DNA of 64,000 nt, taken from Annona cherimola. Its lineage: Eukaryota; Streptophyta; Magnoliopsida; Magnoliales; Annonaceae. The translations under genes were made by a program, and so were the position numbers. Positions within the stretch are counted from its first letter, which is position 1. Each line of letters starts with the position of its first letter. Shown here in pieces: positions 24,145 to 33,959 of this stretch. The notes beneath the pieces were generated by a model that had not been told where the DNA came from, searched no databases, and saw only the letters and a list, made by a program, of their open reading frames with translations. The stretch covers positions 51,875,563 through 51,939,562 of the forward strand of contig CM059972.1 of assembly GCA_030490835.1 (NCBI GenBank). The letters run 5' to 3'.

Positions 24145-24802
24145 TAGAAGCATGATAGGTTCTTTATCATATTTAACTGCTTCTAGACCAGATATACTAT
24201 TTAGTGTTTGTATGTGCTCTAGATTTCAATCATGTTCAAGAGAATCACACTTGGTAGCTGTAAAAAGAATTTTTAGATATTTAGTATATACTACCAACAT
24301 AGGACTTTGGTATCCAAAGGGTTCTAATTTTGATCTAATCGGCTACTCGGATGCAGATTTTGCCGGTTACAAGATAGATAGAAAAAGCACTAGTGGAACA
24401 TGTCAATTTCTTGGGAATGTGTTGGTTTCATTATTTTCAAGAAAACAAACTAGTGTTGCTCTATCCACCGCGGAAGCCGAATATGTTACCGCTGGGAGCT
24501 GTTATGCCTAATTGCTTTGGATGAAACAACAACTTAGGGACTATGGCATGAATTTTAAAGATATACCTATTAGATGTGATAATACTAATGTAATATGTTT
24601 AACTAAAAATCCAGTATTGTATTCTAGGACCAAGCATATAGACATAAGACATCATTTTATCAGAGAACATGTAGAAAATCATGACATATGTTTGGAATAT
24701 GTAAAAACAGAAGATCAAATTGCAGATATTTTTACCAAACCTCTAGCAAAATAACCATTTTATAAAATTAGAAATGATATGGGGATGATTGAATTAACTT
24801 AG
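24145..24802 (+). pseudogene. Copia RT-RNase H C-terminal fragment, element B
   Basis: Opens mid-protein at the text equivalent to 18930 of element A and continues through the RNase H domain (STAEAEYV, CDNTNVICL, SRTKHIDIRHHF, FTKPL) to the normal end. In-frame stops lie at about 24509 and 24752. This is the plus-strand counterpart of 18272-18940 and part of the large inverted repeat. Confidence 0.88.
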
Positions 24803-25133
24803 AAAAGCACAAGCTGAGGGGGAGCACAGGTTCAGGGGGAGCAGCCTCCGCCATTCTCAAAGGATTAACCTGCTCTATCTTTATTTTTGATAAATTGACA
24901 AAAAGGGGGAGAATAAATTAGGATTTGAGTTGGGTAGATTATACATAAGTTTGCATATGAAAAAGTTTGAGAAATATGTAAATGATGAGAATGAAATATG
25001 TATGTTAAACTTCAAAATGCAAAAGACCAGTGATTATTCTAAAGATACCAAAACAGGATAACATAGTGTGTTTTAAAGACATTGAAAGGTATATACTCAA
25101 ATCGGTTTTGTCAATCATCAAAAAGGGGGAGAA
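24803..25133 (+). other. 3' noncoding region and polypurine tract, copia element B
   Basis: Contains GGGGGAGCA-type runs (24819-24842) and the polypurine tract AAAAAGGGGGAGAA ending at 25133 beside the LTR. Mirrors 17945-18271. No gene. Confidence 0.8.
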
Positions 25134-26841
25134 TGTTTCAAACATGTGGAAAATAAGTCAAGTCTATGTTTTGATGATTAACAAATCAATTTGAGTAAGT
25201 TTTGGTTACTAACATGTTTGTGAAGATGATTAAAGGATATAAAAATGAAGAAAATAAAGCATGACAAGTAAAGTCGATCCCCAAGTCGACTCAGGCATCA
25301 ACTTAGGCTAAGTCGATCCCCAAGTCAACTCCAGCAGCGACTTCAAGTGGCATTTTTCATCTAGCGTTGAAATCAGAGAGCAAAGCTGCCGAAGTCGCAA
25401 ACGAAGTTGACTCCGCATGCGACTTGGGTGAAGTCGCAGACCAAGTCGACTCCAGCATCGACTTCAAACGTGATTTTCTGTCCAGAGTTGAAATCGGGGA
25501 CGAGAGCTGCTGAAGTCGCATCCCAAGTCAACTCCGCATGCGACTTGGGTGAAGTCGCAAACCAAGTGGACTTTAGCTTCGACTTCAAACTGACAACACG
25601 CGTTTTAAAGAGCTAAGTCGCAAACCAAGTCGACTCAATGCTCGACTTGAGTAAAATTGAAGACCAAGTAGACTCAAATATTCAACTTAGGCCAAATGAA
25701 GATCAAATCAAGTCCAAAGCAAACAAAGTTGCATGTATTCATCATGGAAAATCAAGATCACACACTTCATGTACTCCAAGATTCAAGGATTCAAAGTTTA
25801 CAAGTCACGGAGCTAAAGGACATAAAGTAAGGATGAATATACTGAGTTTCAAATGATATAAAATCAAGGGAAGTACATTAATTTGAAGAAATTTAAGTGA
25901 CCAAAGCCATCTCCAAGGATTTCAAGTTCATCAAGCAAGGTAAGGAAGTGAAGTCGCATCCGAAGTCGACTTCACCTGCGACTTCGGTCAAGTCCAGGAC
26001 CAAGTCGACCCGACGAAGAACTTGAGCAGCCTGAGTATAGCCGAAGTCCCACCCGAAGTCGACTCCATCTGCGACTTGAGCAAAGTCGCACCTGAAGTCT
26101 ACTCCACCTGCGACTTGGGTCGCAATGGTCGAAAATTTTTCGAACATTGGCGCATTAAATGCGCGCCACCTACTTCCAAACGTTCGAATTTCCTCTCCAT
26201 TTATATAAGGCATTCAATATGAATGTGGAGGGTAGCTGAAACTTCATTGATTGAGCATAACTCCCATACCTAAGAGCATTAAGTTATCAAGCCAACATCT
26301 AGAAGAATAACCTTACTTTCAAACTGCCAAGAGCTGCTTGCTGAATCATTAAGATTGCTTTACAAGTTCTTCTTTGCGCCAAATCTGCCTCTACACACCA
26401 ATAACGTGTAGAAACTTTCTTTTGTTATTTCTTGTTTTATTAAACTTAATTTAGTTTGGGTAACTAAGTTCAAGTGTAAGCAAAGTAGTGTGTGACTAGA
26501 GTGGAACTCGTCACCTACTTCTGCTATGAATTGTATATGCCCCCTAGAGCTGAAATCTAGAAGAGAGTAGAGGCTGTAGTTGTATTCACGGAATACATAG
26601 TGGAACCCAAGTCACTAGGAGTGTGAGCTTGGAAGAGTGGAGTAGGGAAGGTCGCCCGAACCACTATAAATCTTGTCTATTATTTTTTTTATTTTCACTT
26701 TCATTATCTCATTGCTTTCCATTTGTCTTATTAAAGGGGATTAAACTAAATCGGGGTAAAGTTTTTGTTTAAGTTGAAAAATTTTAAATACCCAATTCAC
26801 CCCTCCCCTCTTGGGTAATTGTCATCAACTCGGGACCAACG
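25134..26841 (+). repeat. SIRE-type copia 3' LTR of element B
   Basis: About 1708 bp, from TGTTTCAAACATG to CGGGACCAACG, so the terminal A has changed or been lost. TATATAAGG at 26202-26210. Inverted relative to LTR A1 and clearly more diverged from it than A2 is. Confidence 0.88.
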
Positions 26842-27586
26842 AAAACTGTTTTCCGGCGGTTTCCACCAATGGGACTTGAATCCTCTATTCAATCCGGGCT
26901 TTAATCTTGATTTCCTCTTTCTCTTGCACTTTAGTTCGTACTTAGGCTCTCCTCTCTTCTTTTTCACGCGCGCGAACCCCTAGAAATTATATATAGAGTC
27001 CCTTTGCGCAGCTTACGCACTGAAGTTTGCACGTACGGATGCGTATTGGCGCCTATGCGCCAACTCCCTAGAATTTTTTGGCTTGGAACTTCTCATTTAC
27101 ATCTTGTCGTCGATCATGTCAGGCGCCCAGGTGCCCCTAGGTGGTGCTGAGGCGCCAACTCCCTTGAGGCAATACCTAACTTGTGGCTTCAACATTGTCT
27201 GACTTTGGTTTCATGTAGATGAAGTGGCGCCTAGGCGCCAACTCTCTAGAAGCCATGTTGTAAGCTGTGTGTGCTGAAAATGACCAAGGCACGTAGGGTG
27301 GCGCCTGGGCGCCATCCATCTGCTTCTGGTTGCCTCAGCTTGCATTCAACTCGCTCGCTTTGCCTTCATATGTCCCTTCCTTCCTGCAAAAGATGGAAAA
27401 ACTAACTAAATGAACTAAAAGATGCCTAAATAATGCTAGAAATGCTTAAAAACTAAATAATGCTCCTAAAATGCAAAGCGGATGAAAATTAAACTAAATG
27501 AATGCAAACTAAGCCTAATCTCTCAAACTAACGAACAAATCAAGTATGAAATGGACCATGATAACTCGCAAAAATACGAGTTATCA
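26842..27586 (-). repeat. 3' LTR of the Athila derivative (U5 side missing)
   Basis: Matches 36876-37440 and extends further to the LTR start, TGATAACTCG on the minus strand. TATATATA lies near 26989-26996. Several GGCGCC-centred palindromes, including GGCGCCTAGGCGCC at 27226-27239. The lower part is lost at the copia junction. Confidence 0.85.
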
Positions 27587-28758
27587 CACCCCCAAACTTA
27601 AATGTTGCTAGTCCTCAAGCAACACATGCAACCCTAATGAATAAATGAATGAGTGCAGACTCTATCAACTCCGTTTGCTTCCTGTTATGTTTTGATCAAT
27701 CAACTTATCCATTTCACAAGGTCGAGATGAATTCAACTTGAAAAATCCTTCATTATAAAAACAAGACATGCATTTTCTTTCTCAAACCAAGTTACCTGTT
27801 AATGCTAAGATTCCATAATGCACATTCAATTCAACACATTAATCTTCCATTCGATCAGAAAACTGGTTAGAAAATTAATGAACATAAGCAAACCAAGGGT
27901 CAAGCTGAATAAAACTAGTCACAGAAAATGGTATCCAGTCACTGGATTCATTTTCCCCCCCAAACTTATTGCAAAAATTCTCCTCATCATATTTCACGAT
28001 ATCTAGAGATCTCTTTTTAGTATTTTTTTGGCTCCCCTCACCATATTTCAAGGTATCTAGGGAGAATTTCCCTTTTTAAGCGTTATTACTGTGATTTTCC
28101 TTTGCTTTTTTATGCGAACCTTGCCATTTGTCAATGCCAAGTCCTGGTTACTCAGCTTCGGTCAACCACCCCCTTATTATTTTTTTAATGCCTAGTTAGG
28201 GGTACTGAACATGTTTGACTAATTCTTGTGAAATAATACCATTTTTGAACCCGTTAAAGTACTTGGTCAACATTTATTTAGTTCAGTTTTCATCATCTCG
28301 GTCTGAAAGATATGCCTATAATTGAATTAGAACAATGCATTATGAAATTTCTTTTAATTCTTTCACATGTTACTTTCAACCTATTTTTATACTTGGTTTT
28401 TAATCTGAATAGCCCTTTCTTTCAGGAATTCAATTTCAAGTCAACATTAATCACAACCTTGCACATTTTCACAATAAGATGGATTGAAATAAAGACAACT
28501 TTCATTAGCTGAATTGACACATATGCAACATAAAATAAAGCATGAAGAATTAAAATGAAAAACTAACCTATGGTTGAGAATTATATACCTCCCCCAAACT
28601 TGAGAGATGCATTGTCCTCAATGCATAATCCTAAAATGAACTAATAATGAAAATACAATGAAAAGTAAAAATAAAAGAAAAAATAAAAATAAAGGACCGG
28701 GACTCCCTCACGAATCGGACTCCGTCGCGTCCTCATCGTCCTCATCGTCGGGCTGAGG
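27587..28758 (-). other. 3' noncoding region of the Athila derivative
   Basis: Starts with the polypurine tract (27587-27600). Two copies of the Athila hairpin-like motif at 27979-28009 and 28031-28064. A second polypurine-like run with CCCCCAAACTT lies at 28593-28604. Otherwise AT-rich, no credible ORF. Confidence 0.75.
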
Positions 28759-29859
28759 CTACTGCCCGAAGCAGGCTTGGACCTCGGGTGACGTCAGTGG
28801 GAAAGGCGGGAGGGTGGAGATATTGATCTGGCGGTCCTCCGCTATCCGCCATATGTAGGCCTCCATCGTCCGGTCATGCTGCCGCTGGTACCTGGCTTGG
28901 GCGGCAACCAAATTCTCCAGGTTGGTTAGCCGCTCGGCCGTGGATAGCGGCTGCGAGGATGGACCCGTTGCAGGTGGAGCCACTCTGGGGCGTGTGGTGG
29001 CTGTGCGAACCCGAGGCTGGGTGCGGTAGGAGAGGTCGTCTATGATGGCTTGACAATTCAGGACCTCCTCCGTCGGCTCCCATCTGACGTCGGCCCGCTT
29101 GCAGAGCCCAGTGATGAGGGATGGAAAGAAATAACTGCCCCGGGGTGCGGTCGCACAGGCGCAGATCTGATGATATATGAGCCTTCCGACGTCGATCATC
29201 AGCCCACTGTAGATGGCGTATAGCAAGAGGGCCTTGTCCATTGTCACCTCACTGACGTGGGTTGACGGCATCATCCGGGCAGAGATGAAGTGGAAAATCA
29301 TTCTCCCGTCGTACATCATCTCACTGCGCTTGAAGGACGTGAGCTATCCTCCCGTAGACTTCCAAACCGGTGGCTTCTGGCAAAATGGTCTGGTGATGGA
29401 TTCTGTATCTCAGTCTTCGCCCTCCAGAAATGCCTCGTACTTGTTTGGGTGAGGAAAAGGCATCAACCCATAGTAGGCATTGATCGCCTCCGCATGAAAA
29501 TGGACGATCTTGCCTCTAACTTTCGCCCGCCCCTCCTCGTGTTCCACTACGTTAGCATAGAACTCCTTGACCATGGGAGTAATAACGGCCGGGGGTTGCG
29601 CCACAAACTGCTGCCAACCTCGAGCGTGCAAGTTGAGGAGTGGAGCGTCGGAGAACTCATCTATCTTGATTCCTCTCTATGGAATCAAATGCCTTTTCTG
29701 GAGCGCATTTGTGTAGCGCTTGAAGGCCTTGGCTGACACAAATCGGTTTACATCAAAGTCCACGGGTTCCTGCACTTTCTTCCTTTTGGCCGAGGATGAT
29801 GACTCCATGTCTTCCATTGCAATCAAAAGTCCGACACAACCAAGCAATCCAAAATCCAA
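28759..29859 (-). pseudogene. Putative plant transposon protein-like ORF with in-frame stops
   Basis: About 367 codons in one continuous frame broken by three stops (29677-29679, 29410-29412 and near 29350) and no frameshift. Text such as ARGWQQFV, VKEFYANV, KVRGKIV and AINAYYGL resembles the plant 'putative plant transposon protein' domain (Pfam Transposase_32 type) found in many retrotransposon-derived plant ORFs. The likely start is the ATG at 29817, followed by a Ser- and Lys/Arg-rich segment. The C-terminal third is Pro/Thr-rich, then a possible coiled coil. Its biochemical role is unknown. It sits where Athila elements may carry an extra 3' ORF. Confidence 0.7.
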
Positions 29860-30683
29860 TACACAACAAGTCGACTAACCAATACCAAACAATCCACCCA
29901 AATCACCAAGCTACTCAAGCACCAACCAATGCCAAACAATTCACCCAAAATAATCTCCAATCCGCAGTCCAATCAACAAATCCAATCAAACTTCCACCCA
30001 AACAATCACCAAACAACCTTAAAGCAAAGAAAATATCTCAAAGTTGGAGAAGTTTTTACCCAAAGAAGCCTTTCACCTGAAATTTTGAACTTGTGCTGTC
30101 TCTGAACGGCGTCAGGGAGCGGGGGTAGCGGCGCCTAGGCGCCGATCTGCTGTCAGCCGATATCTGGCGCCAGACGAAAAAGGGAAGGTGATGGGGCTCA
30201 AAATGGAGCCCTAATCAAGGGGAAAATGATGGAAAACCAAATGTGGGGGTATTATTTATGATTTGGTGTTGGAAAAATGGATTTTTGGATGGATTTAAGT
30301 GGATCTAAGCAAAGGAGAAAAAGAATGAAAATGGAATGGTTGGAATGGATGAAATGGGAGGAAGAATCCTTGATGAAATGCAGTTGGATTTGAGTTAGAA
30401 TGGCTTGAAATCAAAGTGGGAATGTTAGGAAATGAAAAATGGGAAGTTTCGGCGCCGGGGCGTGGGGTTTAGGGTTTAGAACCCTAACCTCATGCTTTAT
30501 AAGGCGTCCGGGTCGCGCTGTCCACGACCCGGCGCTGGGGCGCCAATTTGTGGTGCCGGGGCGCCCGTGTTCTTCGGGTTGTTCTCCATGGCGCCTAGGT
30601 GCCAAAAATTTTCTTTGAAAATAAAAATAAAAAACCAAAAACAAAACAAATACAAAATTTCAAATCAAATTGAAACTAAGCAA
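29860..30683 (-). other. Spacer with GC-rich GGCGCC block and TATA-like box
   Basis: No ORF of note. 30100-30180 and 30441-30610 are much richer in GC than their surroundings and contain repeated GGCGCC, including the palindrome GGCGCCTAGGCGCC at 30130-30143 that also occurs in this element's LTRs. TTATAAAG (minus) lies at 30496-30503, upstream of the transposon-protein-like ORF, and could be an internal promoter. That is inference. Confidence 0.6.
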
Positions 30684-30729
30684 TGGGTTGCCTCCCATTC
30701 AGCGCTAAGCTTAACGTCCCCAGCCCGAC
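30684..30729 (-). other. Conserved noncoding block (copy 2)
   Basis: Matches 2145-2190 at 40 of 46 positions, with the same TGGG/CCCA inverted repeat and AGCGCT. It marks the place where pol ends in the complete element, so the polymerase region is missing upstream of it. Confidence 0.75.
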
Positions 30730-30734
30730 GTTTC

Positions 30735-31450
30735 TTCTGTTCAATCTGCTTTCAATTTCACCACCTCGAACTTCCGGCCATTCAAATTGCAACCTGGAGG
30801 TTCAAATCTAATCTTAAGCCCATCAGTCCATAAAATCATGCCAGATTTGTCCTTCCTGTAGATGAGGTAGTGGTCTTCGGATATGAAAACATCCAGCTTT
30901 ATCAATTATAACCTCCTCTATTCCATTTTTTAATTTAATTTCCCTGTCCTGGCTTTCCGCCCGCTGGTCAGTCGTTCGAACCCAAAATAACCAACGAGTC
31001 GGTCTTTAACATAGGTAGATAATTTGCGGCCCCCAGTTGCAATCTCCTCTGTGTCCTTTTCAATACCAGTCTCGGGAAACTTTTGAACTTTCAAATTGCC
31101 TAAATCAATCCTTAAACAATCCTCTGGATCCGTTGGGCTCTGTATCGACTTGAGCACGTTGAATGTAACCTTTTTCATTTTGCACCTGCATGGTTAATTC
31201 TCCGGCTCATACATTAATTATTGGGTTGCCCGTTGCAAGGAAAGGTCGACCCAGAATGATTGGCATATCTCGATCTTCTTCATAATCCAGGATAATAAAA
31301 TCAGCAGGAAAAATGAACTTGTCCACCTTGACAAGACCATCCTCAATAATACCTTCTGGATACGTGATGGATCGATCTGCCAGTTGCAGTGTCACTGTGG
31401 TAGGTCGGGCTTCCCCTAGGCCTAATTTTCTGAAAATGGACTTGGGCATG
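30735..31450 (-). pseudogene. Protease C-terminal half and tail of the Athila derivative
   Basis: Starts at the nested LTR edge and reads through the second half of the protease ([27 protein letters not shown]) at 31207-31449, then after a stop a tail with EDCLRIDLG and, after more stops, an end near 30737 with GRKFEVVKLK. In complete Athila elements the text after the protease leads to RT. Here it ends at the conserved block with no RT. Confidence 0.75.
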
Positions 31451-32291
31451 TGTGAAACCGGACCGTATACGCGTCATTTCAATATTTGTAATTTTGTAAT
31501 TATTTTATTAATAAATAAAAATTCATGAATTATATTGATGGATATGTGTATTGGAGATTGAAATAATGCAATTAGGAATTTAACCCCATGAATAGTGCAC
31601 GTGAATAGTGAACGTAATTAGTAACCGGGGATTAAGACACGTGATTGAGAGTTATCACTTGGATTAACTTAATCACAAAAAGACAAAATAGAGATTTAAT
31701 CACTACAAGACAAAATAGCAATTCTTTTTTATATTTTAATCCAAATTTGGATTTTTGTGGAAAAATAGAAAAAAAAATCATAAATTGCAATCCGGGCTTT
31801 GGAATTTGATGAAATTTTTTATGGATGGTTAAAAATACATGATGGACATGATGAATGGATTAAGATGTGATAAAAATTACAAATCAAAGGTCAAGATGAA
31901 GCATCAAATACGAAGTGAAAAAGTGAATCAACTTTACATTAATTAAGCATTTGACTTTTAATTAAAATAAAAAAATTAAAAATTAAAAATTAAAAAATTA
32001 AAAGCAAAGCAGCTACAAGTCAGGTCGTGCAGGTGGGTATCTTGACCAAAATCAATGGTCAAAATTCATCCTAATCAAAGATCAATGGCTAGGATTAATT
32101 TAGCTTAATTTAATTAATTTTAAAAATCAAAAAAATAGGTAGAAAATTAGGGCTGCTATAGGGGGGATGGAGCAGGCCTAGGGTGGCTGTTCTTGGCTCA
32201 AGGCTTCTTTGGAAATTAGAAAAAAATACATTTGCAATTTTACACCTTGAGCTAGAGGGGGTAAAATGAAAATTCATGAAATTTGAAGCAC

Positions 32292-32300
32292 TATAAATAG
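32292..32300 (+). promoter_or_regulatory. TATA box of solo LTR L3
   Basis: TATAAATAG followed by GGGA, about 155 bp before the conserved GTAAGT. U3 would be about 850 bp and the transcribed part about 1.6 kb. Confidence 0.65.
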
Positions 32301-33126
32301 GGGAGCATGCCTTGGACGAATTCACAGCCATCCCAAGCTCAAAAATCATTTGAGCAACTTCATTTTCCATCCCCACATGTTTTAGCTTTGAAGAATAGAA
32401 GGTTGGAGAGATAAAGTGTGAGAAAAAGAGGCGTATCTCCACTTCGGGTAAGTGATTTCTAACCAAATTTCTTTTGGATGTTAAGTAAGGTAAAACCATG
32501 CTTAGATAATTCCTAATTATGAGAAAATAAGCATAGATATAATATTTGAATGGAATTATGCCAAAACATCAAAAATTTGGAGCGAAGATAGGGTATTCGG
32601 GAAGATAGCATATGATATGTGAAAATAATGCTCCAAAATTTATAAATGATGATTTTGGATGTATGATTATGATAAATATGATGTTGGAATGATGATATAT
32701 TAATTTCATGATTTTTGGAATTAAGGATTATGCTTAAGTGAATTTATGTTGATTTTTAGTATATGGAGAAAATAATTTTTTTCGCCAAGTAAATGATGAT
32801 AAATTCAAAATGTATGAAATGTCCTATGATATACTAGGCATAAGTTATGTCATGGTATTTTTTATTTTTGGAAAAAATATCAATTTTTGGAACCCATGAA
32901 CACTAACCACGTCTCTGTGAACAGTAACTCGGATGAACAGTAATATGCTACAGTAAACAGCGTGATTTTGAAGAAAAATTGAGATTAATATTTAAATATA
33001 AGGATGAAAATTTTGAAGAACCCATGGATAAAAATATCCATATAAAAATAATGCTCAAATATTATAAAGCATGCATGGGAAGCAGCTTTAATAGAAGAAA
33101 TGAAATTATCCTTTTTCCTTGAATAG

Positions 33127-33165
33127 GAAAAGGGAAAGAGAAGGTTGAAGACACCCGCTAAGAAG
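33127..33165 (+). other. Candidate mini-exon in solo LTR L3
   Basis: 39 nt between TTGAATAG and GTAAGCAAG, beginning GAAAAGGGAAAG. It is the best preserved member of the set seen in four LTRs. Splicing is inferred. Confidence 0.5.
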
Positions 33166-33959
33166 GTAAGCAAGTTATATGTTTTGCAAATTATTTCTAA
33201 AATTCTTGAAATTGTTTGCGAATTGCTTTGTGAAATTTATTTAAGGTTGGCCATGCCTATAACTGCTTTAGATGAACTGAAGTTTGTTTTGTTAAATTAT
33301 TTACTAAATGTTTTTATGAAAGTGTTTATGATTTGCAAATATCATGCCGGCATGTGTATGAGAATGAGCATGTGCACGAGGAATAGGCCATAGTCGAGGT
33401 AGAAAGCGGACCAGATGTCCCCCTCGCTATTGCCAAGTCGCTTAATAGGCCCAGGCCGGCGGCGACCTCCCTGAAATAGGAGCATGTATGGGATGGGCGC
33501 CTAGCTAGAGTCGCATCCAAAGGAATGTCATGAATGTTATGTATGCATTGCATTTGCATTTTATGAAATGCATGAAAATGATTGATAAATTATGTATGAC
33601 TTGCTTACTGAGTATTATTACTCACCCATGCTTTTTCAACAACAGACGGGAAAAGATGATGATGGCAGCATGTAAAATGACATGTAGTTTTGATGAAATA
33701 TTGTATGTGTAAATTTTATGCAAAGACAATGATGATAATTTTGAAATGGAAATGAATATTTTTGTTTTATGGAACAGTTTTGGTTTATAACTGTGATATG
33801 TGAAATATATTTCATGTTGGATGAATGATGGAAATTTTCCATGTATTGATGATAAAAAAAAATTCTGTCGTGTGATCAGGGTAACAATCCTGAGTCACGT
33901 TTACCATTCAAAACGATCCCGGAGTAAGGCTTCTAGGCACCTCGGTTCGGGGCGCCACA

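Larger units (their letters stand above)
16231..26841. mobile_element. Composite of two opposed SIRE-type copia elements
   Basis: Order along the plus strand: LTR A1 (16231-17944), element A interior on minus (17945-23004), truncated LTR A2 (23005-24144), 3' interior of element B on plus (24145-25133), LTR B (25134-26841). A and B share the same family of LTR and pol text. No TSD joins the outer ends: left flank TCTTT, right flank AAAAC, in different host elements. Two separate insertions joined by a deletion at 24144/24145 explain this best. The outer arms form an inverted repeat of about 2.7 kb. Confidence 0.85.
31451..33959 (+). mobile_element. Solo LTR, Tekay/Del-like, 2509 bp (L3)
   Basis: TGTGAAACCG...GGCGCCACA. 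Flanks GCATG (31446-31450) and ACATG (33960-33964) are a 5-bp TSD with one change, and the host protease frame resumes exactly across it (NLM then PKSIF). Modules in order: TATAAATAG 32292-32300, donor GTAAGT 32448, decamer array 32895-32960, mini-exon 33127-33165, GC-rich block 33360-33530, hairpin 33609-33624, U5 end 33865-33959. Solo LTRs arise by recombination between the two LTRs of a full element. Confidence 0.93.

Noticed and set aside
29290..29736. 148-residue plus-strand ORF
   Set aside because: Lies opposite the transposon-protein-like frame, which has recognisable domain text; this one has none.
30466..30492. Telomere-like TTTAGGG words in both orientations
   Set aside because: Only one or two units on each side; too short for an interstitial telomere track and inside a GC-rich element spacer.
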